In this document: in pieces, positions 54,188 through 63,845 of the stretch
How the letters are laid out: every line of letters starts with the position of its first letter
Numbering within the stretch: position 1 is the stretch's first letter
Assembly (NCBI RefSeq): GCF_001907695.1
Contig: NZ_KV880637.1
Location: 1,953,974 to 2,017,973, forward strand
DNA length: 64,000 nt
Origin: Thalassospira sp. TSL5-1
Lineage (GTDB): Bacteria > Pseudomonadota > Alphaproteobacteria > Rhodospirillales > Thalassospiraceae
Reading direction: 5' to 3'
Position numbers and translations under genes: made by a program
Notes under the pieces: generated by a model
The model's database searches: none
Told to the model about the DNA's origin: nothing
What the model saw: only the letters and a program-made list of their open reading frames with translations

Positions 54188-54613
54188 ATGCCCGACATGA
54201 CAATTGGCGAAACCCTGCATACCCTGCTTCATGCCTATAAACGGGCACTGCGCCAGGCCTATCATCAGGCGGAAATCCCCCTTGCCATTTCACATATCCG
54301 AACGCTCAAGGGCATCAATGCCGTTCCCGACTGTACGCCTTTGGCGCTATCAAGCCGCACCAAACACGACAAAGGCCAGCTTGCCCGTTTACTAAAGGAC
54401 TTGCTGGCTGAAAACCTGATCGAAAAACATCCGCACCCTGATGACAAACGCAGCAATATCCTGCGTCTGACGCCGCAAGGACATCAAATGATAAAGCGGA
54501 TCAAAGAGGTCGAAGAAATCGCCGCTTCACGCATGGCAGCCGGGCTTTCCCCCGATGAAATCACCGATTTCAACCGGCTTGCCAATATCATGAGCGCCAA
54601 TCTTACGGAATAA
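54188..54613 (+). CDS. MarR family transcriptional regulator
   Basis: A 141-residue MarR protein. The winged helix includes KGQLARLLKDLLAENLIEK followed by the wing HPDDKRSNILRLTPQG, the family signature. It lies 76 bases after the MFS gene, behind GGAG. It probably binds the TAGTTGA-N5-TCAACTA repeats upstream of the MFS gene and controls exporter and self. Confidence 0.88.
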   Translation: MPDMTIGETLHTLLHAYKRALRQAYHQAEIPLAISHIRTLKGINAVPDCTPLALSSRTKHDKGQLARLLKDLLAENLIEKHPHPDDKRSNILRLTPQGHQMIKRIKEVEEIAASRMAAGLSPDEITDFNRLANIMSANLTE

Positions 54614-54662
54614 AACGCTCCGGCGCCTATAATTACCCCATTTGCACTGAAAGGAGATCACC

Positions 54663-55412
54663 ATGCCAAAACCAGCTCCGCGGCAGTTTGAAGTGATCCG
54701 CAAAACCAATGTCACCCCCAATATGCTGCGCATCACCCTGGGAGGTGACGGCATGAGAACCTTCCCCGAAGACCAGGCCAGCGCCTATGTCAAACTGATG
54801 TTTGAAAATCCCGGCCAAGAGAAAGCCATAAGGCGCACCTATACCGTCCGCGCCCAACGGGAAACCGAAATTGATATTGATTTTGTCCTGCACGAAGATG
54901 GAGGCCCGGCGGCAAGCTGGGCAGCCGACTGCAAACCGGGCGACAAAATCTCCATTGGCGGCCCCGGCCCGAAAAAGCTTGTCGATCACAATGCCGACTG
55001 GATCCTGATCGTTGGTGACATGACGGCCCTGCCCGCCATCTCGGTCAATCTCGAACAATTGCCTGCCGATGCGCGGGGCTATGCCGTGATCGAAGTTTTA
55101 AGCGAAGCCGACATTCAGAGCCTGACCAAGCCCGAACATATCACCATTCACTGGGTTGTTAACCCGCATCCGGGCACCAAAAGCAATGCCCTGTCCGATG
55201 TTGTCACCGCGCTAGAGTGGCCCGATGGCAAACCTTCTGTCTGGGCGGCATGCGAATTTACGGCCATGCAGAAACTCCGCCACCATTTCCGTAATGAACG
55301 CGCCATCGATAAACGCGAAATGTACATTTCCAGCTATTGGAAACTCGGTGCAAACGAAGAGAAACACAAATCCGTCAAGCGCGAAGATGCCGAAAAGGAT
55401 GAGGCAGCCTGA
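54663..55412 (+). CDS. siderophore-interacting protein (FAD-dependent ferric reductase)
   Basis: A 249-residue SIP family protein. The FAD-binding beta-barrel has RRTYTVR (the R-x-Y-T motif), and the C-terminal domain has WILIVGDMTALPAISVNLEQLP and VWAACEFTAMQKLRHHFRNE, all typical of SIP/ViuB. It reduces ferric siderophores inside the cell to release iron using NAD(P)H. Start behind AAGGAGA. It follows the MarR gene by about 50 bases and ends at a terminator. Confidence 0.92.
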   Translation: MPKPAPRQFEVIRKTNVTPNMLRITLGGDGMRTFPEDQASAYVKLMFENPGQEKAIRRTYTVRAQRETEIDIDFVLHEDGGPAASWAADCKPGDKISIGGPGPKKLVDHNADWILIVGDMTALPAISVNLEQLPADARGYAVIEVLSEADIQSLTKPEHITIHWVVNPHPGTKSNALSDVVTALEWPDGKPSVWAACEFTAMQKLRHHFRNERAIDKREMYISSYWKLGANEEKHKSVKREDAEKDEAA

Positions 55413-55440
55413 CACGCCCCGTCTCCATCCCATAGACTCT

Positions 55441-55474
55441 AAAAGCAGATCCTTTTTCGGGTCTGCTTTTTTCA
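55441..55474 (+). terminator. intrinsic terminator after the siderophore-interacting protein gene
   Basis: AAAAGCAGATCC and GGGTCTGCTTTT form a 12-bp stem with one G:T pair around TTTTTC, ending in T residues. Confidence 0.88.
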
Positions 55475-55952
55475 TTTCGACCACTCAAATGATCAAAGTC
55501 AATCACGCAAGGACACAGGAACAAATACTTCTGCACCATCCCATCAAGAATACCAATTGAATCCAGGGTCCTACGGAACAAACCGTCATGCCTGGCATTC
55601 TGCGTGCCTTCATTAATTCCCAATACACGCCTGAATTGACAATCATCAGGCAACATTATTTACAAAATTGAAACTTCACCAGTAAAACAACATTTTATTG
55701 ACAATTTATCGAATAAATGGTGACGTCGGTACAAATTATACAATTTGCCGCAACATCTTCAGGGACGTTAACCATCACCAACGGGAACCCGGGGCGCATT
55801 TTATCGCAAGCATGACATATCCTGTCCCCAACCGGGGCATGTACGCAAAATGCGAATTTTAATCTTTAAATCCCGGTAAAACGCCTTGAAACGTTATTCG
55901 GCGTAATCGCGCACGGCGTAAGCTTCTGCGCGTCTTGAATGGGGATAAATGC
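55475..55952 (+). other. long non-coding leader of the dipeptide ABC operon
   Basis: About 480 bases without a credible gene. It is more A/T-rich than its surroundings and must hold the promoter of the downstream operon. One inverted repeat, ATTTAT-cga-ATAAAT (55704-55718), directly follows a TTGACA (55698-55703) and could be an operator. No riboswitch fold was recognised. Confidence 0.4.
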
Positions 55953-57797
55953 GTGGCGGATACACGTTTGGCATCAACATTATCGGTTGAAAACCTGACG
56001 GTTCAATTTGGCGACAATCGCGTGGTCGACGACCTGAGCTTTACGGTTGAGGCCGGACGCACCCTGGCGATTGTTGGTGAATCAGGGTCGGGCAAATCCG
56101 TAACATCCATGTCAATCATGCGACTGGCCGAAATGAACGGCGCCACCTATGGCGGCGGGCGTGTTCTGTTTAGCGGGCAAAAAGGCCAAATCGACCTGCT
56201 TGCTGCCAGCCAGAAAGAAATGCGCGCCATTCGCGGCAATGAAATCGCGATGATCTTTCAGGAACCGATGACGTCGCTCAACCCGGTTTTCACGGTGGGT
56301 AACCAGATTGCAGAATCGCTGATGCTGCATGCGGGCATGAGCAAATCCGCCGCCCTTGCCGAAGCTCAACGCCTGCTTGATATGGTTCGCCTGCCCGATT
56401 CCGCAGAACTGGTAAAACGTTATCCCCATCAGCTATCCGGCGGGATGCGCCAGCGCGTGATGATCGCGATGGCCCTGGCTTGCCGACCCAAGCTATTGAT
56501 TGCCGATGAACCCACCACGGCCCTTGATGTCACCATTCAGGCGCAGATCCTGACCATCATCCGGGATCTGCAAAAAGAACTGGGTATGGCGGTCATTTTC
56601 ATTACCCACGATATGGGGGTGGTGGCCGAGGTCGCCGATGATGTTGTGGTGATGTGGCAGGGCAAGAAGGTTGAAGAAGGCCCGGTTGGCGAAATTTTTG
56701 CCAACCCGCAACATCCCTATACCCAAACCCTTTTGGGGGCGGTGCCGCGCCTGGGTGAAATGGCGGGCGAGGATTACCCCAAACGCATGCCGATCACCGT
56801 CATGGAAAACGGCACACCGCGTCTGGTGGGTGCTGAACATATCCAAAAAACCGCATGCTATGACAGCGCACCGATCCTTTCCGTGCGGGACCTTGTCACC
56901 CGATTTGACATCAAAAAGGGCTTACTGGGCGGTGTCACCCATCGTGTCCATGCCGTCGAACAGGTCAGTTTTGATATTTATCGCGGTGAAACGCTTGCAT
57001 TGGTTGGGGAATCCGGCTCTGGCAAATCGACCATTGGACGCACCATTCAGCAATTGCAAAAAGCCACCAGCGGCGAAATCACCTTTGATGGCAAAACCTT
57101 TGCCGCCATGAGCAAAACCGAACGCCTGCGCCTGCGCCAGGAAATTCAGTATATTTTCCAGGACCCGTTTGCTTCGCTTGATCCACGTAAAAAGATTGGC
57201 TTTTCCATTGCCGAACCGATCCACACCCATCGCCTGATTGCCAGCGAGAAAGATATTACCAAACGGGTTGATCAGTTGCTTGAACGCGTTGGTTTAACCT
57301 CTGCCCATCGCGATCGGTATCCGCATGAATTTTCCGGCGGGCAACGCCAGCGTATTTGCATTGCGCGCGCCCTTGCCTCCAACCCGAAAATGATCATCGC
57401 GGATGAAGCATTATCTGCTCTGGATGTGTCCATTCAGGCGCAGATCATCAATCTGTTCATGGAATTGCAGGAAGAACAGGGGCTGGCCTATCTGTTTATC
57501 AGTCACGACATGGCCGTAGTTGAAAAAATGAGCCACCGTGTCGCCGTTCTGTATCTGGGGCAATTGGCAGAACTTGGCAGCCGTCGCCAGGTTCTTGAAA
57601 CCCCGACCCATCCCTATACGCAACGCCTGCTCAGCGCGGTGCCCGTTGCCGACCCGACGCGCATTCGTGAACGGGCCGTTCTGGAAGGTGAAATTCCCAG
57701 TCCGATCCGCCGTGTCGGCAACGAACCGGCCATTCTGACACATCGGGAAATTGCACCGGGCCATATCGTGGCCGAGGGGATGGAAAACGTCGCATAA
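55953..57797 (+). CDS. fused dipeptide/oligopeptide ABC ATPase (DppD-DppF type)
   Basis: A 614-residue protein with two complete ATPase halves, like GsiA/YejF. Half one: [29 protein letters not shown]. Half two: [19 protein letters not shown] and [10 protein letters not shown], where the usual DEP proline is Ala. Each half ends with the oligopeptide-binding HPYTQ-x-LL tail. I start at the GTG at 55953 behind GGGGA; a TTG six codons upstream has no SD. It is the first gene of a unit with binding protein, two permeases and an M14 peptidase. Confidence 0.9.
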   Translation: MADTRLASTLSVENLTVQFGDNRVVDDLSFTVEAGRTLAIVGESGSGKSVTSMSIMRLAEMNGATYGGGRVLFSGQKGQIDLLAASQKEMRAIRGNEIAMIFQEPMTSLNPVFTVGNQIAESLMLHAGMSKSAALAEAQRLLDMVRLPDSAELVKRYPHQLSGGMRQRVMIAMALACRPKLLIADEPTTALDVTIQAQILTIIRDLQKELGMAVIFITHDMGVVAEVADDVVVMWQGKKVEEGPVGEIFANPQHPYTQTLLGAVPRLGEMAGEDYPKRMPITVMENGTPRLVGAEHIQKTACYDSAPILSVRDLVTRFDIKKGLLGGVTHRVHAVEQVSFDIYRGETLALVGESGSGKSTIGRTIQQLQKATSGEITFDGKTFAAMSKTERLRLRQEIQYIFQDPFASLDPRKKIGFSIAEPIHTHRLIASEKDITKRVDQLLERVGLTSAHRDRYPHEFSGGQRQRICIARALASNPKMIIADEALSALDVSIQAQIINLFMELQEEQGLAYLFISHDMAVVEKMSHRVAVLYLGQLAELGSRRQVLETPTHPYTQRLLSAVPVADPTRIRERAVLEGEIPSPIRRVGNEPAILTHREIAPGHIVAEGMENVA

Positions 57798-57852
57798 AAG
57801 AAATCTTTAAGTGCCTTCTTCGGTGCCTTGTCACCACTATTGGAGAAAAGAA

Positions 57853-59385
57853 ATGATTAAAAAACAGGGATTGCGTACCGCCCTCATGGCGCTGGCCGTG
57901 GCCGGGGGTGCGTTTATGGCTTCACCAGCATGGGCTGCTGGGACGATGACGATTTCTTCACCACAAGACCCCGGCAGTTGGGACCCGGTTGATACCTTTC
58001 TGGTCAACTGGGCATCGGTTGCCACCAACATTTATGATGGCCTGACCTATCGCGGGCCGGACACCAAACTGGTTCCCGGTCTGGCAACATCATGGGAAAC
58101 GCTTGATGATGGCAAACGCATTCGTTTTCATCTGCGCGAGGGTGTAAAATTCCATGATGGCGAACCGTTTAACGCAGCTGCCGTCAAATTCACCTTTGAT
58201 CGCCTGATGGGCCCCGAAGGCTCCAAGGGCCCGCAAAAGTCCAATTATTCCGCCATCGACCATGTTGAAGTGATCGACGACAACACGGTTGATTTTCACC
58301 TCAAGCAGCCAGATCCGGTCTTGCTGACCAAACTGGCCGGTTATGGTGCCATGATTGTGCCGCCCAAATATATTGCGGAACATGGGGAAGACTATTTCAA
58401 CACCCACCCGGTTGGCACCGGCCCGTTCAAATTCGTGTCCTACGAACCCAAGGTCGGCATCAAGCTGGAAAAATTCGATGATTTCTGGGGCGACAAGGCC
58501 AAGCTTGACCACCTGAACTATCGTTTTATTTCCGAGCCCTCAACCGCCGTTGCCGAACTTCAGGCCGGCCGGGTTGATCTGGTCATTCCGCCGACCATTC
58601 CGATTGGCATGATCCCGACCATCAAAGGCGATCCGAATATCGATATCGTAAGTTCACCCAGCCCGACGGTCTATGCCCTGCGTTTCAACACCAAAAACGG
58701 CATCACCAAGGATGCAAAAGTCCGCAAGGCATTGATTTACGGTGTTGACCGTCAAGCCATTATCGACTCGATCCTCGGCGGCGAAGCCTCCCCGATTGCA
58801 AGCTTCCAGGGCAAATTGTCCTTTGGCTATGATCCGGCGATGAAACCCCTGCCCTATGACCCGGCCAAGGCCAAGGAACTGCTGAAAGAAGCCGGTGTCC
58901 AGCCGGGTGCGCCGGTCCAGATCGACATTCGTGGCAACGATGCGACCTTTAACGAAGTGGTGCAGGCGGTTGCCAGCTATCTTCAGATTGTCGGTATTAA
59001 CGCCACGATCAAACCCTATGAAACCAACGTGTTGCTCAATGACATCATCCCGCAGGGCAAAACCGGCGCGATGTTCCAGCAATCCTGGGGCGGCTGGACG
59101 CTCGATTTCGATAATACGGCCTATTTCATGTACCATACCGGCGAGAAATGGAACCCGTATGACAGCGATCCGAAAATGGACGAACTGCTTGAAAGCCAGC
59201 GCGCCATTACCGATCGTGCCAAGCGTGAAGAAATCCTGCGCGAAATCGCAAATTATGCCGCAGACCGCGCACTTGAAATGCCGCTTTACAACCTCAATGC
59301 CATTTTTGGTATTTCCAAGCGGGTGAAAAACTTTACCCCGGTTCCCGATAGCCGCCTGCGCCTGAACGAAGTGTCAGTCGACTAA
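57853..59385 (+). CDS. ABC transporter substrate-binding protein, family 5 (DppA/OppA-like)
   Basis: A 510-residue periplasmic binding protein. Signal peptide MIKKQGLRTALMALAVAGG cut near AWA-AGT. SBP family 5 features: LVPGLATSWETLDDGKRIRFHLREGVKFHDG region and the internal YGVDRQAI helix. It starts behind TGGAGA. Binds peptides, glutathione or similar compounds; the downstream M14 enzyme favours a peptide-like or N-acylated ligand. Confidence 0.9.
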   Translation: MIKKQGLRTALMALAVAGGAFMASPAWAAGTMTISSPQDPGSWDPVDTFLVNWASVATNIYDGLTYRGPDTKLVPGLATSWETLDDGKRIRFHLREGVKFHDGEPFNAAAVKFTFDRLMGPEGSKGPQKSNYSAIDHVEVIDDNTVDFHLKQPDPVLLTKLAGYGAMIVPPKYIAEHGEDYFNTHPVGTGPFKFVSYEPKVGIKLEKFDDFWGDKAKLDHLNYRFISEPSTAVAELQAGRVDLVIPPTIPIGMIPTIKGDPNIDIVSSPSPTVYALRFNTKNGITKDAKVRKALIYGVDRQAIIDSILGGEASPIASFQGKLSFGYDPAMKPLPYDPAKAKELLKEAGVQPGAPVQIDIRGNDATFNEVVQAVASYLQIVGINATIKPYETNVLLNDIIPQGKTGAMFQQSWGGWTLDFDNTAYFMYHTGEKWNPYDSDPKMDELLESQRAITDRAKREEILREIANYAADRALEMPLYNLNAIFGISKRVKNFTPVPDSRLRLNEVSVD

Positions 59386-59404
59386 ACGACCCACCCCTTT
59401 GTTT

Positions 59405-59438
59405 GCCCGGCACTGCTTGTTCACATCCGGTGCCGGGC
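59405..59438 (+). other. intercistronic hairpin after the family 5 binding-protein gene
   Basis: GCCCGGCAC (59405-59413) and GTGCCGGGC (59430-59438), a perfect 9-bp stem between binding-protein and permease genes. No U-run follows, so it probably protects the upstream mRNA more than it terminates. Confidence 0.55.
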
Positions 59439-59474
59439 GAGCAACACAGCCTCTTTAAGATAAGGGACAAGATT

Positions 59475-60398
59475 TTGGCTGGATTTCTGATCAAACGGTT
59501 TTTGCAGGCGGTCTTTGTGGTGTTTGTTGTCACCATTACCGTATCCTTCGCCATTCGCCTGACCGGCGACCCTGCATTGATGCTGACCCAGGGGGCTGGC
59601 AGTGTGACCGAAGCCGACCTTGAACGCATCCGCGAGGCGCTGGGCCTTAATCAGCCCTTTCTTGTTCAGTATTTCCAGTTCATCAAGGGCATGTTCACCC
59701 TTGATTTTGGTCGCAGTTTCCTGGGGGGCACGCCGGTTTCCGGTTTGCTGGCGCAAGCCCTGCCAGCCACCCTGTCGCTTGCTTTTGCGTCCATGATCGT
59801 TTCGGTCATCCTGTCTATTCCGCTGGGCATCAAGGCGGCGGTTTCCAAGGGTAAATGGGCCGATCAGATTATTCGTATTCTGTCGCTTGTCGGGCTGTCT
59901 TTTCCCAATTTCTGGCTCGCCACCATGCTGGTGCTGTTGCTTTCCATCACCTTTCGCCTGCTGCCGCCCAGTGGCATGGACAATTTTGCCAGCTTCATCA
60001 TGCCCGCCGCGACAATGGGCATCATTCTGACGGCCACCAATGTCCGTCTGGTGCGCACCGCGATGCTGGAAACGCTTCAGTCGCAATACATCATGGTCGC
60101 CCGCGCCAAGGGGCTTAGCGAAAATACCGTTCTTTACAAACATGCCCTGCGCAATTGTGCCATTCCGCTGATCACCTATTTCGGCCTGCAATTTGGCGCC
60201 CTTCTGGGCGGGATTGTCGTGATCGAACGGGTGTTTAACTGGCCCGGGCTTGGCACACTGGCCTTTGATGCGGTGGGTGGCCGTGATTACCCGGTTTTGC
60301 AAGCCGTGATTACCGTTCTTTCGTTGCTGATTGTCGGCATCAACCTTCTGGTCGATATTGCCTATGGGCTGATCGATCCGCGTATCCGCACGGAGTAA
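59475..60398 (+). CDS. dipeptide ABC transporter permease (DppB-like)
   Basis: A 307-residue permease with six helices, starting (M/L)AGFLIKRFLQAVFVVFVVT like DppB/GsiC. The start is TTG at 59475, seven bases after AAGGGA; the ORF upstream overlaps the hairpin. The EAA loop is MVARAKGLSENTVLYKHALRN. Forms the channel with the next gene product. Confidence 0.9.
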   Translation: MAGFLIKRFLQAVFVVFVVTITVSFAIRLTGDPALMLTQGAGSVTEADLERIREALGLNQPFLVQYFQFIKGMFTLDFGRSFLGGTPVSGLLAQALPATLSLAFASMIVSVILSIPLGIKAAVSKGKWADQIIRILSLVGLSFPNFWLATMLVLLLSITFRLLPPSGMDNFASFIMPAATMGIILTATNVRLVRTAMLETLQSQYIMVARAKGLSENTVLYKHALRNCAIPLITYFGLQFGALLGGIVVIERVFNWPGLGTLAFDAVGGRDYPVLQAVITVLSLLIVGINLLVDIAYGLIDPRIRTE

Positions 60399-60401
60399 GC
60401 C

Positions 60402-61295
60402 ATGTCTGCCCCAACACCCTCGGCAACATCCGAAATTCCGACAAAACCGGCCCGTCGCGGCAAACGCTTTGCCCGTTTCCGCCAACTTGAATTTGTTCTT
60501 GGCATTCTTTTGGCGGGCGGCATGTGCCTTGCCGTTCTGTTTTCCGGGCTGCTCTTTCCCGATGGCGGCGAAAAAATCGACCTGATGGCCCGCCTCACCC
60601 CGCCCTTTGTCAAGGCAGCCCATATTTTCGGCACCGATCCGCTTGGACGTGATGTTTTGGCACGCGTCATTATTGGCGGCAAAATCTCGCTTCAGGTCGG
60701 TTTGATCTCGGTCGCTGGTGCAGTTGCCATTGGTGTGGTGATGGGCCTGGTTGCCGGTTATTATAGGGGTTTCTGGGATATTCTGGTCATGCGCTTTGCC
60801 GATGTACAGCTTGCCCTGCCCTTTATTTTGCTCGCCATCACCTTTATCGCCATTGTTGGCGGTGGCATCACCAATACCATCATTTTGCTGATTGTCTCGC
60901 AATGGGTGCAATATGCCCGCCTGGTGCGTGGTTTGGTTCTCTCGCTGCGTGACCGGGAATTTATTCAGTCCGCCCGCGCCATTGGCGTTGCCGATATCCG
61001 CATTCTGTTTTCCCATCTTCTGCCCAATCTGATCGGCCCGGTGATTGTGCTGATGACCCTGAATGTTGCCACCAACATTTTGCTCGAAAGCAGCCTGACT
61101 TTCCTTGGCCTTGGCGTTAATCCGCTCATCCCAAGCTGGGGTGGCATGCTGGCCGATGGCCGTACCTATTTGCAAAATGCCTGGTGGGTCAGTGTCTTCC
61201 CCGGCCTTGCCATCATGCTGACCGTGCTTGGCCTGAACCTGCTGGGCGACTGGTTGCGCGACAGCCTGGATCCAACTGGAAAGACCTCCCAATGA
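60402..61295 (+). CDS. dipeptide ABC transporter permease (DppC-like)
   Basis: A 297-residue permease with an N-terminal cytoplasmic tail and six helices. HIFGTDPLGRDVLARVIIGG is the DppC family signature and FIQSARAIGVADIRILFSHLL the EAA loop. It starts three bases after dppB behind GGAG and overlaps the peptidase gene by ATGA. Confidence 0.92.
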   Translation: MSAPTPSATSEIPTKPARRGKRFARFRQLEFVLGILLAGGMCLAVLFSGLLFPDGGEKIDLMARLTPPFVKAAHIFGTDPLGRDVLARVIIGGKISLQVGLISVAGAVAIGVVMGLVAGYYRGFWDILVMRFADVQLALPFILLAITFIAIVGGGITNTIILLIVSQWVQYARLVRGLVLSLRDREFIQSARAIGVADIRILFSHLLPNLIGPVIVLMTLNVATNILLESSLTFLGLGVNPLIPSWGGMLADGRTYLQNAWWVSVFPGLAIMLTVLGLNLLGDWLRDSLDPTGKTSQ

Positions 61296-63025
61296 GCGAA
61301 ATTTTCAAACAAAGCTTTCCCCGCAGCCTTGACCAGTTGATCGAGCACTATAACAACGATGCCCATCGCGGTACGACGATCGAAGCATGGCTGTTTGAGG
61401 ACGAGGCAACGCGCCGTGCCGGTGAACGCATTCTGGCAATCCACGGCATCACCGCGCATCTGCGTAGCGCCTATAAACCCCTTGTCCATGCGGTTCTCGA
61501 AGAAATTGACCTGTCCGATGCGACGGCCGTTGAAATCGCCTATCCGCGCCATGAATTGTGCACCGAAAACCGGTTTCGCCTGGAAACCTATCCGGTCGCG
61601 GCGCTGTGCAATGGTGCCGAAATCTCGTTTGTTCCCGGCAATGAAACCGCTTTCACCTATCAACTGACAATCACCCGCGGCAATGGCAATCAAACCAGTC
61701 ACTACATTTTCGCCCCCAACCGGATTCATCAGGATTGCATTGGTGAAACCCTGGTCTCGCCCACCGGCTGGTTACGGGTGCGCGATGCACAGGGCGAAAT
61801 CCTGACCGATGGTCGCCTGGAAACCGATTACGAGGCCGCCTTTCACACCACCATAGATGCCATCGCCCATCATGACTGGGGCGGTAGCGAACCCTATTTC
61901 AACGAACTCAATATCCGTGTGACCCTGCCCATTGCCGATCAGCCCTTGGGCATTGGCGACGAGGTCCTTAGCCTCCGCGAAGCCCTGCACGAAGATTTCT
62001 ATTTCTCGCTATTGGAATTCTTTCAGAAAAAATCCGGGCGCCCCCTGGGGGATCGTGGCTTGCAGCCAGGGCAAATCGTACCCGAAATCATCCAGATGGA
62101 TGGTGCACCCTCGGTACGTGTCACCTTGCGCGATTTTGATCTGGCGGTGATTGAAACGCCCGATCAATCGCTTGATCAGGCCCAAGCGGCCCTTAATCCC
62201 GATCAAATCATTCGCGAGCTTGTCAATATAGAAGGTGAAGTCTTTGATGCCCGCTCTCGTGCGGGACGGCAGATTTTTGCCCGCTACCATGCCGGCACCG
62301 ATAAACCCGTCATGATCAGCGGCGGCCAGCACCCCAACGAAACCAGTGGTGTGGTCGGTGCCCTGCGCGCTGCCCAAACGTTAAATAGCCGTGAAAACAG
62401 CCATTTCACCATTTCGCCTTTGGAAAACCCCGATGGATATGCCCTGCATCAACGCCTGATCCAGGATAACCCACGTCATATGCACCACGCGGCACGCTAT
62501 ACCGCACTGGGCGACGATCTGGAATACCGCAAGGGTACCAACCTTCTGGAAAAGGAAATCCGCGTCCGCGCCCAGGAAATCAGCGGTGCTGATCTGCATA
62601 TCAACCTGCATGGCTATCCGGCCCATGAATGGACGCGTCCGCTATCGGGTTATGTCCCACGCGGTTTTGCCATGTGGACCCTGCCAAAGGGATTCTTCCT
62701 GATCCTGCGCCATCATGAAAGTGCGGCAGAACGCGCCGAAATGCTGATTGACCGTGTAACCAAACGCCTTGCCGATATGCCCGGGCTTCTGGAATTCAAC
62801 GCCAGCCAAATCAAATTGTATGAAACCCACGCGGGCGAACATGGCTTTCGTATGATCAACGGCTTCCCCTGCTGGGTTTCCATCGATGACCGCCATGATG
62901 TGCCGATCACACTGATCACCGAATATCCCGATGAAACCGTCTATGGCGATGCCTTCATCGCCGGCCACACCGCCCAAATGGCAACGGTTCTCGCCGCCTA
63001 TGACGCCCACCAGGAGATGTCTTGA
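61292..63025 (+). CDS. M14 family zinc carboxypeptidase, cytoplasmic
   Basis: A 577-residue protein. The C-terminal half is an M14 zinc carboxypeptidase domain: His347 and Glu350 in ISGGQHPNETSG and His440 in INLHGYPAHEW. The N-terminal ~320 residues have no motif I recognise and make the protein longer than standard M14 enzymes. There is no signal peptide, so it acts in the cytoplasm. Translational coupling to the DppC-like gene (ATGA) strongly suggests that it hydrolyses the compound imported by this ABC system. Peptides with an unusual C-terminus or N-acyl amino acids are possible substrates. Confidence 0.82.
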   Translation: MSEIFKQSFPRSLDQLIEHYNNDAHRGTTIEAWLFEDEATRRAGERILAIHGITAHLRSAYKPLVHAVLEEIDLSDATAVEIAYPRHELCTENRFRLETYPVAALCNGAEISFVPGNETAFTYQLTITRGNGNQTSHYIFAPNRIHQDCIGETLVSPTGWLRVRDAQGEILTDGRLETDYEAAFHTTIDAIAHHDWGGSEPYFNELNIRVTLPIADQPLGIGDEVLSLREALHEDFYFSLLEFFQKKSGRPLGDRGLQPGQIVPEIIQMDGAPSVRVTLRDFDLAVIETPDQSLDQAQAALNPDQIIRELVNIEGEVFDARSRAGRQIFARYHAGTDKPVMISGGQHPNETSGVVGALRAAQTLNSRENSHFTISPLENPDGYALHQRLIQDNPRHMHHAARYTALGDDLEYRKGTNLLEKEIRVRAQEISGADLHINLHGYPAHEWTRPLSGYVPRGFAMWTLPKGFFLILRHHESAAERAEMLIDRVTKRLADMPGLLEFNASQIKLYETHAGEHGFRMINGFPCWVSIDDRHDVPITLITEYPDETVYGDAFIAGHTAQMATVLAAYDAHQEMS

Positions 63026-63104
63026 TAACAAGCACAAATGCTGTTCCAGAACAAATGACCTGCACTTCTACATTCCTTCAGTCACAATCAGAGACTTCGG
63101 TTAA

Positions 63105-63119
63105 ATTCATGTCATGAAT
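63105..63119. promoter_or_regulatory. palindrome upstream of the unknown secreted protein gene
   Basis: ATTCATG-T-CATGAAT, a perfect seven-base-arm repeat. A second repeat GATTA-N5-TAATC lies at 63175-63189. Apart from these I see nothing in the 63026-63263 gap. Confidence 0.3.
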
Positions 63120-63263
63120 CGGGTTTAGATAAAGCCATGTATGGGAATTTGCTTGTATGGGCAAAATGAAGCACGATTATCTTGTAATCAAGATTCCATT
63201 TGGTCAGAATTGCCCTTACTTGAGTCAGGGACGAGAAGGTTTGAGCCACTAACGTAAGAAACC

Positions 63264-63845
63264 GTGCAGTCGCAATCTTCCCGTCTAGATATGGACTTCC
63301 AAATGCAGTTGAAATCCACCCAGCCCCAGTTCTTTTCTATACTCATCCTTACCTTGCTCACCATTGTAACAAGCGCGCCGCTACCAGCACATAGTCAGGA
63401 GCAAAAATGGGTCAAACAAACGTTCGATTTACTAGACAGTTTGGTGAATGAACACCGCATGATTCCTGTCAGCAATTACAATGCACTCGACACAGAAATT
63501 CCCGGCGGCTCAGTGAAACTGATTGTCACGCGTTCGGTGAAAGCCAGAGGGCTCGAAATTCTGCCCCCCTATACCAGCATTATATGTGGTTACGACGCCG
63601 TACGGCAAGGCACCCATATTCCCATTACGTGTGATCGCGTCCTTAGTCCAGAAGGTTACGATTACAGAATTTCCGCAACAGTCTATGATCTTAATGGTCG
63701 CCGAGGAATTCCGGCCGATCATCAAAAAAGAAATGGTGCACTTCAAGCTGATCACGCCAAAGAATTGCAGTTGCTTATTGAAAATGTCGAAGCCGTCGGG
63801 ACAGTCGGTCGCCTCCGGGCGCGAGCGACTGATGGTGAAAAGTAA
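63264..63845 (+). CDS. secreted or membrane-anchored protein of unknown function
   Basis: A protein of up to 193 residues that I do not recognise. A hydrophobic segment FFSILILTLLTIVTSAPLP ends near AHS-QEQ, a likely signal peptide. The mature part is mixed beta/alpha and hydrophilic with two cysteines (IICGYD, PITCDR) that may pair. The start is uncertain: GTG at 63264, or ATG at 63291 or 63303, none with a good ribosome-binding site; the shorter ones place the signal more normally. Base use is slightly more A/T-rich than the operon before it. Confidence 0.5.
   Translation: MQSQSSRLDMDFQMQLKSTQPQFFSILILTLLTIVTSAPLPAHSQEQKWVKQTFDLLDSLVNEHRMIPVSNYNALDTEIPGGSVKLIVTRSVKARGLEILPPYTSIICGYDAVRQGTHIPITCDRVLSPEGYDYRISATVYDLNGRRGIPADHQKRNGALQADHAKELQLLIENVEAVGTVGRLRARATDGEK

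Noticed and set aside
59421..61292. A 623-codon open frame on the minus strand opposite the two dipeptide permease genes
   Set aside because: It is antisense to two genes with clear DppB/DppC motifs, and its product is His/Gln/Asn-rich as expected of a shadow frame.
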